This document shows positions 1-12,659 of a stretch of DNA of 64,000 bases, one piece after another. Both the position numbers and the translations under genes were made by a program. This DNA comes from Garcia nutans (lineage: Eukaryota; Streptophyta; Magnoliopsida; Malpighiales; Euphorbiaceae): the NCBI GenBank assembly GCA_947685225.1, contig CANTUV010000062.1:14342501-14406500 (forward strand). Reading direction: 5' to 3'. Below the pieces are notes generated by a model. The model was not told where the DNA came from, searched no databases, and was given only the letters and a program-made list of their open reading frames with translations. The first letter of the stretch is position 1. Each line of letters begins with the position of its first letter.

Positions 1-2320
1 AACTCATGAGGCTTCAACTGTTTAGAAGCATATGTAATAACTCTACCCTCCTACATTAACACACCACCCAAACCACTATATGACGCATCATTATATATCG
101 CATATGGTTTATCTTCTACAGGTAGAGTAAGAACTAGAGCTTGAGTCAACATATCTCTCATCTGTTCAAAACTCGCCTGACATCGATTAGTCCACATATT
201 TTTAAAGTAATCTGGGGATTGGCGAAGCTATCATGGAAAATCTATTCACAAATTGATGGTAATAACCAGCCAATCCTAGGAAACTTCTAATCTCAATCAC
301 ATTTTTTGGTGGATTCCAATTTAAGATTGCCTCAACTTTACTCGGATAAACTCTAATACCCTTTTCTAAAATAATATGTCAGAGAAAAGTCAACTAATCT
401 AACCAAAACTCACATTTATACAACTTGGCATATGATTGTTTCTCTCTCAATGTCTACAGTACAACTCGCAGATGCCTATCATGCTCTTCCTTACTGCAAG
501 AGTATACCAAAATATCATCAATGATCACCACCATAAACTAATTTAAATATGGTCTGAATACCCAATTCATCAAATCCATGAATAATGCTAGTACATTAGT
601 TAGTCAAATGGCATCACTAAAAACTCATAGTGCCCATACCTTGTGTGAAAATTCATCTTGGGTGCATAAGCATTTCTAACCCTCAACTGATGGTACCCTG
701 ATCTCAAATCAACCTTAGAAAATATGGTTGCCCCCTTCAATTGATCAAACAAATCATTAATACAAGGCAATAGGTACTTGTTCTTGATAGTCAGTTTATT
801 CAACTGCCAGTAATCAATGCACAGTCTCAAAGTTTCATCCTTCTTCTTTACAAACAACGTCGGTGCTCCCCAAGGTGATACACTAGGGCAGATGAATTCT
901 TTATCAAGCAGCTTCTACAACTGTACCTCCAACTCCTTTAATTATGCAGGTGTTATCTGATAAGGAGTAATAGAGATGGGAGTGGTACTAGGCATCAAAT
1001 CAATACTAAACTCCACCTCTCTCTCTCAGAAGGTAATCCTGCCAACTCATCGAGGAACATATCAAGAAACTCTGGAACTGTTAGTATGTTGTCAAGCTTT
1101 GACCCTATCGCTCTGGTATCTACCACATGAGTCACATAAGCGTCACACTATTTTTGGATCATTCTTCTAGCCGAAATGTCTAAAATAAACATGGATGAGA
1201 GGTGACTCTGCTCACTGGATACCACTACATCCTTCCCATCACGTGTTTTCAGAGTAATATGTTTCTGCTGATAGTCTACCATAGCTCCATGCCTAGATAA
1301 CCAATCTATACCTAGAATTAAATATACTACCTAAAGGGCATATAATCACTTAGAAACTCCTCATCACACTACTGGACTATCTCGGTATGCTCTGCTAACT
1401 ACCACACTATGCCATAAAAGGTTATTTACCAGCACATCAAACCCTATGGACTCATAATACTTATTATTCATAAGTATAATAGATGCACTAATGTATGAAT
1501 GTGTCAATCTAGGATCAATTAATGCATGTACAGAAGTATCAAATAAAATAAATGCACCAGCTAGAACATCCGAAGCATCTGCCTATCTATGCATCACATA
1601 TACTCTATGTGATGATCCTGCTTGATCTGGTCTACTAGTCCATACCATGGCTCCATCTCTCTGTCTGAATCCAGACCTGCAACCTCTAGCACTACCTCTA
1701 CCTCTACAACCCCCTCTAACACTGGGCCTAGACACTGCTGTCTCTGTTTGTCTGTCCTATGGTGGCTCTGGATAATTTCTAATAAAATGATCTGGTAACC
1801 TACATCTAAAATAAATTGTTGATGTACCAACTCTCTAATAGACACCTCCATATGTCCTACCACACTTAGTACAAACTGGATGAGTAGATCCTTGAGTAAC
1901 CAGAGTCGGGGCACTAGTTATAGAGGCTGCAAGTCCCTGTCTCTGTCTCTGCTACTGAAACCCCCTACCAGGCTACCCCTGGCCTCTACCAGCCCTCTGT
2001 GAAGAACCTCTTCTACCTCTCTTTGATGTTGAAGACTCCACTTCAGTCTGAGGTCTCCTATCTCTACTCTCTCCTTTGGCAGTTGTTGTAAGTCCCTATG
2101 CCTTTTCTACACTTCTGGTAGCTGCAACCAACTTGAAAAAATCCTTATATTGTGATGCTACCACTAGACATGTTAAAATATAGAAAGAATCACCACATCA
2201 GGGATCAGATAAAATGCTAGTGCAATGCATGCATGACATGTTAAAATCACATTTAAAATCTCATTTTCTCTCTTCAAAAACCCACCTAAGTCGAGAACCT
2301 CTAACCTATTCTCAGATAAT
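1..2320 (-). pseudogene. Tekay/Del-like Ty3/gypsy gag-pol remnant, cut by the window edge
   Basis: This is the internal region of a chromovirus-type gypsy retrotransposon read on the minus strand. Seen from right to left: a shortened gag remnant (about 2200-1900); a decayed zinc-knuckle region near 1800-1890, with DHFIR still readable but flanking cysteines changed; a protease remnant near 1470-1540 (ALIDPRLTHSYIS); and reverse transcriptase at 857-480 with LRLCIDYWQLNK, SKVDLRSGYHQLRV and YGHYEFLVMPF. The RT active-site stretch VIIDDILVYS lies near 537-501. Frameshifts and stops occur throughout. Only about 150 bp separate the primer-site position from the late gag homology, so most of the gag N-terminus is deleted. 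Family placement rests on close similarity to the plus-strand element at 61645-64000. RNase H homology begins before position 1 is reached; integrase and the 3' LTR lie outside the window. Confidence 0.85.
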
Positions 2321-2328
2321 AAAATAAA

Positions 2329-4786
2329 TGTAACACTCTAATACCCTATATACTTATAATATATACACCCAGTATATATAAAATATGCATATACAATACT
2401 AGAACGTCACAATCCAATCTTACCAAAAATTTCCATAACTTAAATTGTACCTTAATACATAAATAGAAATATTCATTAGTAATTTAAATTCTAAAATACA
2501 AAATTTAATAAAAAAATATCTGAAAAAATTCATCAAAGTTATGTCTGTAATACGTATACTCCCAAAAATTTAATTTACTCAACCTGCAAAAAATTTACAC
2601 TCCCATATATTTTCAACACATCTAATTCTTTTCCATAAGATCCCAATGGCTCAACTCATCCAATATTTTAATAATGCATAAACATAGATGCATATATATA
2701 TCAATAATTCATAAAATCCTTAGTTCACAAAACCAATTCAAAACATTTATAATTTACATCAATTACATATTTATATATATCAAAAATACACAATTTAAAG
2801 ACAAATTTACAAAATAAATTGTTTACATGTTTGCGACTGGTCTTGGTGACAGCAAAACAAAACACCAAAAATAAGCAGAAAACTCTACTCCTACCCAGGT
2901 CCTGTAGGGCTCTCAATATTAACCATATCACCTGTGTGATAAACAAATTATGCTAAGCAATTCTGCCTAGTAATACATTCTTTAATATAAACAAAAACTA
3001 ATGAAAATGAAAAAATGCAACTCATTTAAAAATTTTAATTTGACATGCAATTTCATTAAGCAACAAACACATTTAACATTATCAAACAATCACATCTATA
3101 TTCACATGTATTGGGCCCAAAAGACCTTATATAATATTCAAGTTCTAGAGATATTCCTTTGGACTTTTATTTGACACTCATTGTCTGGCCCATAGACAAA
3201 TAACAGTGACGCTCAGCGTCTGGTCCGAAGGCAATAGAATAGTGATTTCTAGCATCTGGTCTAATGGCAATAACAATGATGTCCAACGTCTAGCCTGAAG
3301 GCAAGTATCAGTATACCGTAATACCAACCACAATACTCTGAAAAATGATATCACATAAGGTTTCACACATTTCAAATACATTTTTACACTTTTCCCATAA
3401 TTTGGCAATTATGCCATTTTTCATTCTTTTTGCACTTTTTCCATCATTTTTCATTGTTTTCCAGACATTCTCATCATTTTCATCAATTTTTTGCCACATT
3501 ACCATAGTGGCCAAGTTGTACCCTATAATTGGTATAATTACATTTTTTTTTACAAACATATTCTTCAATGCTTTTAGCTATCTTAAAATGGCTCATTTGA
3601 TCACACATTAAGTAATTCATTTCTTTAAACATATACCTATGCACTTTTAATGTGATTTCACACACCAAAGTAGCATAGTCAATATTTTCACATGCAATGC
3701 AACATGCCATTTAAATACATTTACACACATTTGAATCAAAACATGTACTAACCTTTTAGTTCCACCTCTTCCAAGCTAAAGAGGTGCACTTCCTCACCAC
3801 CTTTTCAATATGACCTTCACTACTAGATTGTGGCAACAACTACTTACTCAACACCTAATGAAAATGTGAATGCAAAATACACATTAGAATCACATTTCTA
3901 GGTGATTTAACTATTAAACATTAATTAAACCGCATTCCTACAATTTCTTAAAATTTGCCCTAACTTATTTTAATGTTGGAACTTCACCCTAAACAATTCT
4001 AATTTGCAATCTAAGTTCTTTTCCATCAATAAAATCATTTAATAACATGATTTAAACCATGAAATTAAATGAACATCAATTCTTTGACCAAACCTTTTCC
4101 AAAACCCTAAATTTGCTACTTCCTCTCTCAAACTCCATCAAAACCTAAACCAATCAACAATCCAACCATAAAATTCTTGTCTCCTCACCAAAATAACATC
4201 TTCAATACCCATTTAATTCATTAAACACCACCCATCACAAACTCAATTCATACATAATCATAAATCTTAAGAAAACCAACAAAAATCAAAGGATTCTTAC
4301 CTCTTTCAAGCAATTCCTTTAGAAACTCCCAAATTCCTTTGAAAATCTTGATGAAGTTGATGATTTGATGAATAAAATTTTCCCTATTGGCTTGGTGGAA
4401 TTTGGCCTAGGGAGGAAGAAGAAGAAGGAAAACGTTTTTTTATTTTTTATTTACTTTTCTTTCTTTAATTTATTATCCACATATATACATATATTTATTA
4501 TTTTAATTATTTATTTATTTAATTATTTTTAAATCCTAATTTTCCCCTTCCATTCAAATTTATTTTCTTTTTAAATTATTTAATTGATTTTCATTTTTAT
4601 AATGTTTATTTACCATTTTGTCCCTCTTTAATATTCATCTTTTATCTTTTTCTAACTTATGTTTGACTTTATATTTGATGTATATTTTTATTATATTTCA
4701 CATATATTATTTTCTCATTTCTACCACCTTATTTAACCCTCCAACTTATTAATTTAATTTAATTTGGTAAATTTTTGGATGTTACA
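2329..4786 (-). repeat. 5' LTR of the minus-strand Tekay-like element
   Basis: The plus strand reads TGTAACACTC at 2329 and GGATGTTACA ending at 4786. The outer 7 bases (TGTAACA/TGTTACA) are perfect inverted repeats, as expected for TG...CA LTR ends. Length is 2458 bp. Immediately inside, at about 2308-2321, the minus strand reads a decayed version of the tRNA-iMet primer site and then a stretch alignable by eye to the leader of the intact primer site at 61523. The partner LTR is outside the window, so pairing and target duplication cannot be checked; the flank on this side is TCAAG. Confidence 0.75.
3184..3312. repeat. ~35-bp tandem repeat inside the LTR
   Basis: Three and a half diverged copies begin with TCTGG or TCTAG at 3184, 3219, 3255 and 3289 (35, 36 and 34 bp apart). 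They share the cores TCTGGYCYRAWGGCAA and GTGAYG. A comparable but unrelated array occupies the matching part of the LTR at 58968-61515, so arrays seem to be a recurring feature of these LTRs. Confidence 0.65.
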
Positions 4787-5673
4787 TCAAGTGTCAAAGG
4801 TGACCGGTCATTTTTTTTTAATGAGTTTTAATTTTTTTTAAAAAAAATTTTAATAAGTTTTATACTAGGTTTGTATGTAATTTTTGCAATTTCTTTATCT
4901 CTTCCACTACCCTCTCTATTTCTCTCTCTGTGACAGGCAATAAAGTTTTACCAGCAACCTTCCTTTTTTTTTTTTTGCAAGTGCAGGTGGTACATTTTAA
5001 AATTTTAATAAATTTTATATTATTTTCAGTGTATATTTGGAGTATATTTCATTTATATTTAAGTACATTAATTTATTTTTGTTTATATTCAAAATGTATA
5101 CTCTTTTTATATTTTGTGTAATTATGTTTATAATTTATAGATATTCTATGGAAATTTATGTTTTGTGGAAATGGAGTTTGAATGTATATTTCGTATAATT
5201 TGTGGAAATTTTGTATAGTTTATGGAAAGTATATTGTTAATTTTGTGGAAATTTTGTTTATATTTTGTGTATAATTTGTTCATATTTTGTGTAATTTTTG
5301 GGTATGTTGCTTGTATTTGGTGTTATTTTTAGAATTTTTGTTATTATTATGAATCTTGTTGTTTTTATAAATATTGTTGTTTTTTTATATAATTTTATGG
5401 TATTTTTAAATATTATGTAGTACATTTCAAAATAAATTAAGTGTGATTCATAATATTTATATATTTTGGTTATATTTATACAATTTTTATGCTTATTAAA
5501 ATAATTTAATGGGTAACTGAGAAATCAACCATCGAAGATAATAAAAAAAATTTGAGTAACTTACAAATTTGGACAATTAATGGCTACTTTAGATTTCTAG
5601 TGTGAAATAGATTTTAATTTATAATAATTTGGTAAGACAAATTTAAACTACTTTATTAACTGCAGTTGCCAAA
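4787..5673. other. AT-rich non-coding stretch
   Basis: Very T-rich sequence with repeated TTTTGTGGAAATTTTGT and TATTTTGTGTA phrases around 5100-5300 that look like short decayed repeats. No coding homology was seen. Confidence 0.6.
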
Positions 5674-6322
5674 ATGGAATTTAATGCTATTGACGATGAT
5701 GCATGGTATGACTTGGAGTTATCAACTAATGGCTGGAACAAACTCAACTTGAAATATATTCATTTCCCCAAAGAGGTTAATGAAACTATTCATATTAGGG
5801 GTTTCCCAATCTCCATCAATTGGAGGAATTTAGTAGAAGATTTAGGCCTATAAGTGTAATAGTACAAAATAGCGAGTGTACAAAAAATGTACTAGGCCTT
5901 AAAGTTTGTGCCTCCTATACTTTTGAAAATAGAGATATTAAATTTTATGATATTCTGGTTGTTGATGTTATAAATAAGCATCATAAATTTAATATCTCCA
6001 AAGAAGAGTGCTGTTGTCAATGGAGACTTCAATGGCACCATGGTCCAATGGAGCTTCAAAGACTATTGCAAAAATTGTGGATACTTGCATAACTCCACAG
6101 GGCGAGGCAGTTGATCCATCCTTGACTTCTTTCATAGAGCTCGCAAGAAAGAGGACTGCCACTATTTCATCAAGCCAAAATGGATCCTTAGACATTTTTT
6201 GCTGCTCTAATAAGATGGAAAAGAAAAAAAATTGCAATTTCAACAACAGAGGAGAGGCTCAGTGGCAAATGCAAAAAAAATATAGAGCTACTCAAATTGG
6301 AAGAAGTTTTTTTAATGAGTAG
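5674..6322 (+). pseudogene. SAWADEE-domain gene fragment, copy 1 (frameshifted)
   Basis: SAWADEE domains are plant chromatin-reader modules, known from SHH1/SHH2, which recognise histone H3 tails in RNA-directed DNA methylation. The first frame starts MEFNAIDDDAWYDLEL at 5674, matching the usual domain opening (acidic DDAWYD...). A shift near 5820 moves to the frame with EEFSRRFRPISVIVQNSEC, then VCASYTFENRDIKFYDILVV and EECCCQWRLQWHHGP. A second shift near 6050-6060 leads to KIVDTCITPQGEAVDPSLTS and FIELARKR, the usual C-terminal part. Together this spans nearly a whole domain in about 470 bp without introns. The fragment ends at 6322 with low-complexity sequence. TGCAG just before the start resembles a 3' splice site, so the fragment may be a copied exon. 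The domain name is from remembered family motifs, not a search. Confidence 0.7.
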
Positions 6323-6450
6323 AACAATATATTGTAATTTTTAATATTATTTATTATGGATACATTTTAAATATTAATTATTTATGTTATGAGAATGTTT
6401 AAAGTTATTATTAAATTTAATTATTTTATATTAATCTATTTTACAATAAT

Positions 6451-6925
6451 TGTATTCTTATTTTATATATACTGTTATATAAAATATATACCATATATAA
6501 ATTTTTAATATGTACATAAATAAATTTATTTAAAATAATTTTTTAAGTCCTTCAATTTTATTATAATTCTATTTTTATTTTATATATATTGTTATGTGAA
6601 ATATATATACCCTGCATAAATTTATATGTGCATAAATTTATTTTAATAAATCTATTTTTTAAAGTCCATATATTTCATATTTATTTTATTTTATTTATAA
6701 TGCTATGATGTAAAATATATATACCATATATAAATTCATAAGTACATAAATAAAATTTTATAAACTCTAATTTTTTTAAGTCCATAAAATGTATGTTAAT
6801 TGTATTTTTGTTTTATAATATCATGATGTATAATATATATATACCATATATTTTGTTATATGCACGTAAATAAAATTTAATAAATCTAATTTGCAAATTA
6901 AGCCCATGAATTTTATAATAAATCA
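6451..6925. repeat. Four diverged ~117-bp tandem repeats
   Basis: Copies start near 6451, 6566, 6681 and 6801. Each runs through a T-rich opening, then ATATATACCATATATAAAT, then GTACATAAATAAA, then TTTTTTAAGTCC. A further single diverged copy is visible near 7430-7560, immediately after the second SAWADEE fragment, so the array and the gene fragment appear to have been duplicated together. Confidence 0.65.
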
Positions 6926-7164
6926 GCACCTGAGCAGGATGAAATTCACCTGGTCAAACTAATATTACAAAAAAGAAATATTTTCCTAAGTTCTGCTTGC
7001 AGTTATCAAGAGAGAAGTAACACTAGTTCCTAAGAGTATAGACAAAATCAACAAAAGCAAGCAGTAATTACAAAAACTATTAGATAATGCTCCTCACATG
7101 TCCTTGTAAGCAAAAAAAAATTGCATGGTAAATATGAAGTTGTATACGTATATTAATCTTATAA

Positions 7165-7415
7165 CAAATAACCGAAGATTTTGAGTAACAGTGCAAGAGA
7201 TTCAAAGATTGTTCTAGACCTTACACTTTGTGCCTCATATGCCTTCCAGAATGGAGATATTAAGTTCTATGATGCATTGGTTGGTGAAGTTTTAAGGAAT
7301 TAAAGCTGTACAAATTTATTGTGGATGAAGAAGAATGTGACTGTCATTTTTTACTTCAGTGGGACAGTGGTCTAATGGCCTTCAAAAGACCTTTGGAAAA
7401 ATTACAGATATGTGT
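7165..7415 (+). pseudogene. SAWADEE-domain gene fragment, copy 2 (degenerate)
   Basis: A second shorter copy of the middle of the domain. Readable pieces are LTLCASYAFQNGDIKFYDAL near 7225-7285, then, after a frameshift and stops, EEECDCHFLLQW near 7325-7365. This mirrors VCASYTFENRDIKFYD and EECCCQWRLQWHHGP of copy 1. The N-terminal and C-terminal parts are missing. It lies in the same orientation about 1.3 kb downstream of copy 1, so it is probably a tandem duplicate, now more decayed. Confidence 0.6.
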
Positions 7416-7596
7416 ATATTTATATAAATTACTGTTATATATATATTAATTGTATTTTGAAATTAATAAATATTGATATATGAAATGTTCATAACATATA
7501 TAAATTTATATTTATATGACTTAAATTTATTTAAAAACATTTACAATTTCCTTATACAAGTAGTTTTCATGGGCAATACCAAAATACACTATATAT

Positions 7597-8005
7597 CTCT
7601 CGGTATTTCACTTGTCCTAATTAATCTGAAAGTCCTTAGCGTTACCTACCGAATATCATATTCTCTCGGTAATACCATGGGATATTCAGGTACGTCGATA
7701 GTGCACTTTTTAAAATAATATTCAATTCACTTATCGAGAGACTTTATATATATCTCAGTAACTTACTTAACTTAATCAAAAAGGTCCATAGAGATACTGA
7801 GAGAGTATAATTTCTCTCGGTAAACATAAGATAAGCAGTGGCATTTTCTAACTAATGTTTAATTCTTTTACCGAGAGATAATATTGCTTGGTAATCCTAT
7901 AAAAATGAGCATTTTATTGGCATCATTTATTATTCACTGACATATATTTATTTTCTCTTAGTAAATTTCTTGAGCAATTTAAATGTCTCTTGGCAAATGT
8001 AAAAC
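7597..8005. repeat. CTCTCGGTA motif cluster, putative CACTA subterminal region
   Basis: About ten copies or near-copies of CTCTCGGTA or its reverse complement TACCGAGAG occur here in both orientations. Clear ones are at about 7607-7615, 7663-7671, 7827-7835 and 7879-7888; weaker ones are CTTATCGAGAG, ATCTCAGTAA, ACTGAGAGAG, CTTGGTAATC and CTCTTGGCAAA. The cluster begins at CACTATATAT (7597). En/Spm-type CACTA transposons carry such dispersed subterminal motifs as transposase binding sites. The matching far end was not found, so the assignment is an inference, strengthened by the CACTA transposase remnant at 12660. Confidence 0.45.
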
Positions 8006-8009
8006 TAGC

Positions 8010-10004
8010 ATAAATACTTTCTTTCTTTCTTCTTCTTCATTGCCCCTCTTATCTCTCTAAAACCTAATTTTCTCTACCCTCTCTCTCTCTCTCTTTTTTT
8101 TTCTTTCTCTGACCAACTTTTATTGCATTTGGGGATTCCCAAATTGGTTTTTGTTCATCTAGTGGCCGATATGTAGCGTAATTTTATTATTTTCTCCATT
8201 CTCTTACTTTAGAGAAAATTTCTACTTAGAGTATTCTTTTTATATAGAGGAAAAATGCTTAGAATGGAAATTATTAGGGAGTGTTCTTTAAAACAATTTC
8301 AAAATTGGCTTTCAAGTAACTATATTTTGCACATCAAACAAGACTAGTAGTAGACAAATATGAGTTGTATAATTAATGCGTCATTTTTCAATGCATGAAT
8401 TAATGTTATGGTTATAAGAGATTTCATTAAGTTGTACTTTGTTTTAATAATTGAGACATAAATATGAGTTAGTTATTGTCATGTATTACAATATGGCCAC
8501 TAATTTTGACTATCAAATCCTAGTTATTTGAAAAACATGATGGTGTTAGTATCATACTGATAATAGTGGCACAATTTTAAGTTGTATAGGCTGATATGAT
8601 TTAAAATTTCCTTGTCAAAGTTGTGGACTAATTTTGAAATAAGTGCATTTGTGTTAAATGACACATTGTTATTTTTAGGACACAATTATAATTTTTAGTG
8701 AGCATAAAATAGTCTGCTGAAGTCATCAAGAGTTGAGGAGACTCTTTCATTCCTCAAAATATTTGAAGGCAATTTGATACAAAATTATAACATATTCAAA
8801 AAGCAGTCTCCTACTTTGCTCCCTAGAGTGAAAGTTAAATTTTCAAATGGTTGAAAATTTTTATTTTACAAGATTTTAAATTTTAATCAAAAAAGGGCAC
8901 AATCCATCCTTCCCTCCCTTTTTTTTTTTTTTGCAATTTTAGTGTTCTAATGAGCCTTAGTGTCATGTTTGAATGAGCTATAATTAGGGACCTTAATTGT
9001 GTATTTAATATTAATCAAGGGTATCTTAGGCAATTTATAGACGAAAGAGTTCTCAATAACTGATATTTATATCCAAATTTATAGATTTGTACACAATCGA
9101 TTTATGCTTTTTTCTTTCTTTAATATTTTATGCACAGATTTATAAAATATTGCACCCTACTTTAAAAAGTTATGCAATTTTTTATTAAACTATGTTCAAA
9201 TATTTTTGAGCATCATTTGCATCAATTGAAATGTTCATTTGTTGATATCAGAGGTCAAATTTTTCTTCTAAGTAATGCTCTATTTATGAAAATAATTTAA
9301 TTATACTTGGTGATTCATGTTGTTTGTATGCTAATATGTGCCTCATTATACAAGTAAAGGGCAATTTATCTCTTCCATTTTAAAACAAAAAATTTCGGTC
9401 ATAAATATTCCTTAGAGTATTGTGTACATGAGTTGTCTCTCTCTTAACATTACAAATTACAAAATTAAACTTATTTAAGGCTAATTAAGATAAATTATGA
9501 TCAATAAATCTATTAACTACTTCTTTAATCCTCGTGTTTATTTTGTTTTCTCTAAAATAAGAGAATAGAGGGAGTACAAAATAAAATGTATACTTGCTTT
9601 GTAGAGTAATTTATGGAGCTTTCTATTGTACATGTGTTGTTTTTTGATAATATATTATGTATAGAAAATAAATTGTATACTTGCTTTCTATTCCAAATTT
9701 TTCAGGTGTAGAGGAACAAAGAACATATTATGTTGTTTATTGATTGCAATCTTCATTTCAACGCACTAATACGTTTAATTTCAAATCCAACTATTTTTTA
9801 TATAAATAAATTTGGATATTTGGTATTGATACTATTAAATTCACTTTTAATTTATTGGTTGAAGTCGATAGTTTGTGTGTATTGCATTTTATTCTCATAT
9901 TCCATTTTGTAAACAATTAGATCTTTTCTAACTCTCAATTTCATACTTTTTTTTGTGCAGTACAAACCCTAAATAAGACAAATATATTTAGGCCTATATA
10001 TATG
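8010..10004. other. AT-rich non-coding region
   Basis: Contains a pyrimidine-rich (CT)n stretch at about 8075-8112 and otherwise AT-rich sequence. No coding homology or terminal structure was recognised. It may be the interior of the element whose end lies at 7597. Confidence 0.5.
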
Positions 10005-10127
10005 TATGGATTTCCTAAATATATTATGAATTATAGATATTAAGAAAATATATTTGGATTTCCCAAATATATTAAGAATTATATTTGGATTTCCTAAATG
10101 TATTAAGACATATATATATATATATAT
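10005..10127. repeat. Short tandem repeat followed by (TA)n
   Basis: Three imperfect copies of a unit containing TTGGATTTCCTAAATATATT, followed by (TA)n at about 10110-10127. Confidence 0.6.
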
Positions 10128-12606
10128 AAAGAAATAACATCATACAAAAAGAAATCCAAATCTCTTGGATGATTAACTAACAAATTTGACCTAAGATAAT
10201 GAATACTAATTAATATAATAAAATAAAATAAATTTAAAAAAAATATTAATATTAGTCCAACTTAAATCAAACGTATAACCTTTAAAATATGAATAAAAAT
10301 TTAATGAAATATTTTATTAAATATGAAATATTATTAAATAAAATTAATAAAACTAAAAATGAAATATTACTAATTATGATTAATAATATTAATTAATTAC
10401 TAATTTTTATAGTATTATTGTAGAAAAAAAAATATCTGATAAAAAATCTTTGAAAAATTATCTGAAAACATAATTAGGTGAAAAACAAAAACTATCGCTT
10501 ATAAATATTCAAATTCCTACAAGAATCTATTTAGGCCTTTGACAATTCTTAATATATTAAACAAAATTGAAGAGAAAAAATTATCATAAATAAATATACA
10601 AGCCCTAAAAATAACAAATTAGAAAAAATCGATAAAAATGTTCCAAAAAGCACATATTTATGCCTATGAGAATTCATATTATACAAAAATTCATATTAAT
10701 AAGAAAAACAAATATATATGTAATATTATTATTTCCAAAATGCATTTATATAGGCCCATAATAATATACATAAATATTTGGACTTCATGCATTCGTGATT
10801 ATGGTGTGAAGTGTTTGTTTTTATAACTGCTCATTAATAATATTTGCATTAGTAGAAGTGCTTTTTCTTCGCAGAGACCTTAGTAAGTAAAATACTTTTT
10901 TTTAAAAAATAAAATTTGTTAAAATAAAAATATAAACAAATCCTAGTATCCGTTTGATGAGTTTCTCTTTTTTTTTTTAAAGTGAGGACTCATAGAATTG
11001 TGCAAGTTAGACGGTTTGAAAATAATAATATATATCTCTATTAATTGGCATTTATGTGAGACACCAGATTACATTTTTTTTTTTCAGAAAATTAATATCT
11101 TTTCCATCTAAATGTTCACTTAGTGCAAATCAAATATCAAAATGTGATTATTTTTAATATTTGATGTCATGCATTTGGAGAATCTAGGGAAAATGCCTCG
11201 TAACAACTCTTGCATAATTGTTAATTAAGATGTATATTATTTTTTTTAATGAGTTAGTTCCTTACCCTATAGAGCGACTTTTTAAGATCTATAATTTAAC
11301 TGATGATGATTAATTAATTTATTATTTTTTGTGTAGGAAAATGAATATAAATCATGCTTGGATGTACCAAAGGTTATTCAAGATTGAACTATTAACATTG
11401 TTGACCCATGTGTAGGTCAATCTTGATTTCATTCTTGCTAAATAAATTGAATTATTCTAATGTTGTAATCAAGTATCCATTTTCCAGAAAAGTTGAACTT
11501 ATTAAACTAATCAAGTTAGCACAAATTCCATCCGGACTAGTGTGTGGTCCAACCAAACCAAGCTTGGGTGAAAATTAGCAAAATGACACAATAAGGATCC
11601 CACCAAGAGTTGCTCCCAAATTTTTAGTGGGATAAGATAGTCCAATCAGACCGATCTCTAGCTCGACTAGACCATTGATGAGTAAGAGTTTGCCAAAAGC
11701 TCCAATAAGGATCCTGGTCTTCATCACTCCTAAAATGTCAATAGACCAATGAATCCCAACTGGACTATTCATATTTGTCGGAGGATGTTAAGGAACAGAT
11801 TGAGCATCCAATGAGTATGCGACAAGTGGCAAAGAACTAAAAAGAAGAAGGCTAATCTTCAAATCTCTTAACCGGACTAGTTAAGGAGTCCGACCAGACT
11901 ATTCATATTTGACAGGTCAAATATGACCATTGTTCATCAACCTAATGGAAGAATGCCACGTGTACTAAGCCAATGGAGAGTCGTTAGACACAAGATGAAT
12001 CTCTCGACTAGACCGTGATCAGTCCCACCGTACTTTAGGATTCTTGACCGAACTTGAAGGCTTCTGATTAGAAAAGCACTCTGACACAGCTTTTAATGCA
12101 AGACTTTGTATATGTTGGATTTGGACTTTTCTACCCACTTCTCCAATGGGTTTTGAGGTCTATAAATACCAACTCAAACAAGTCTTCTAAGATGAAAGAA
12201 TGTAACAATAGTGTCCAAACTATTGTAATTTGTTTTCTTGGACTTTCATCTTTTATTTCTTCATATAAGGTTGAGTGTTAGCCATTAAAATACTATTTTT
12301 AAGGTTTATGTGAGGCATAAACACTTGTTGGTTTTGAAAGTTAGCATAGAAAAAATCTTATAAGGAGTGCTAGCCTTGGTAAAACACTTGAAAAGTTCAG
12401 TGTGAGCTTTCTAAAATACCAAGTTGACAGTTAACTTGTAAAACTCCAAGTATAGTTGAAAATCCCAGTTGAGGTTGGGGAATAGATGTATGAATTGTTG
12501 CCCAAACCACTACAAATCTCTTGTCTTCTTCTTTCTTCTTGCCTTAACTCTTTAAATTATTTTTAATTTTCCATTGCACATCCATAGCACCAATTCAACC
12601 CACCCT
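10128..12606. other. Non-coding, with LTR-like or leader-like sequence in the right half
   Basis: 10128-11330 is AT-rich with no recognisable feature. 11340-12600 has more normal composition. It includes repeated phrases such as GACTATTCATATTTG (11763 and 11900 areas) and CCGGACTAG/CTCGACTAGACC, and a TATA-like TCTATAAATACC near 12161. It ends in CAATTCAACCCACCC plus a C tract. This resembles the 3' part of some plant copia LTRs, but no LTR ends could be fixed. Confidence 0.35.
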
Positions 12607-12622
12607 CCCCCCCCCCCCCCCC
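12607..12622. repeat. (C)16 homopolymer
   Basis: Sixteen consecutive C residues in an otherwise AT-rich region, 40 bp before the CACTA transposase homology begins. Confidence 0.9.
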
Positions 12623-12659
12623 TTTTGTTGCCATCCATAGGGATAATAAACATGATATT

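Noticed and set aside
1594..1914. 106-codon minus-strand frame
   Set aside because: It is an out-of-frame shadow of the gag zinc-knuckle and protease linker of the Tekay-like element; the real motifs are in a neighbouring frame.
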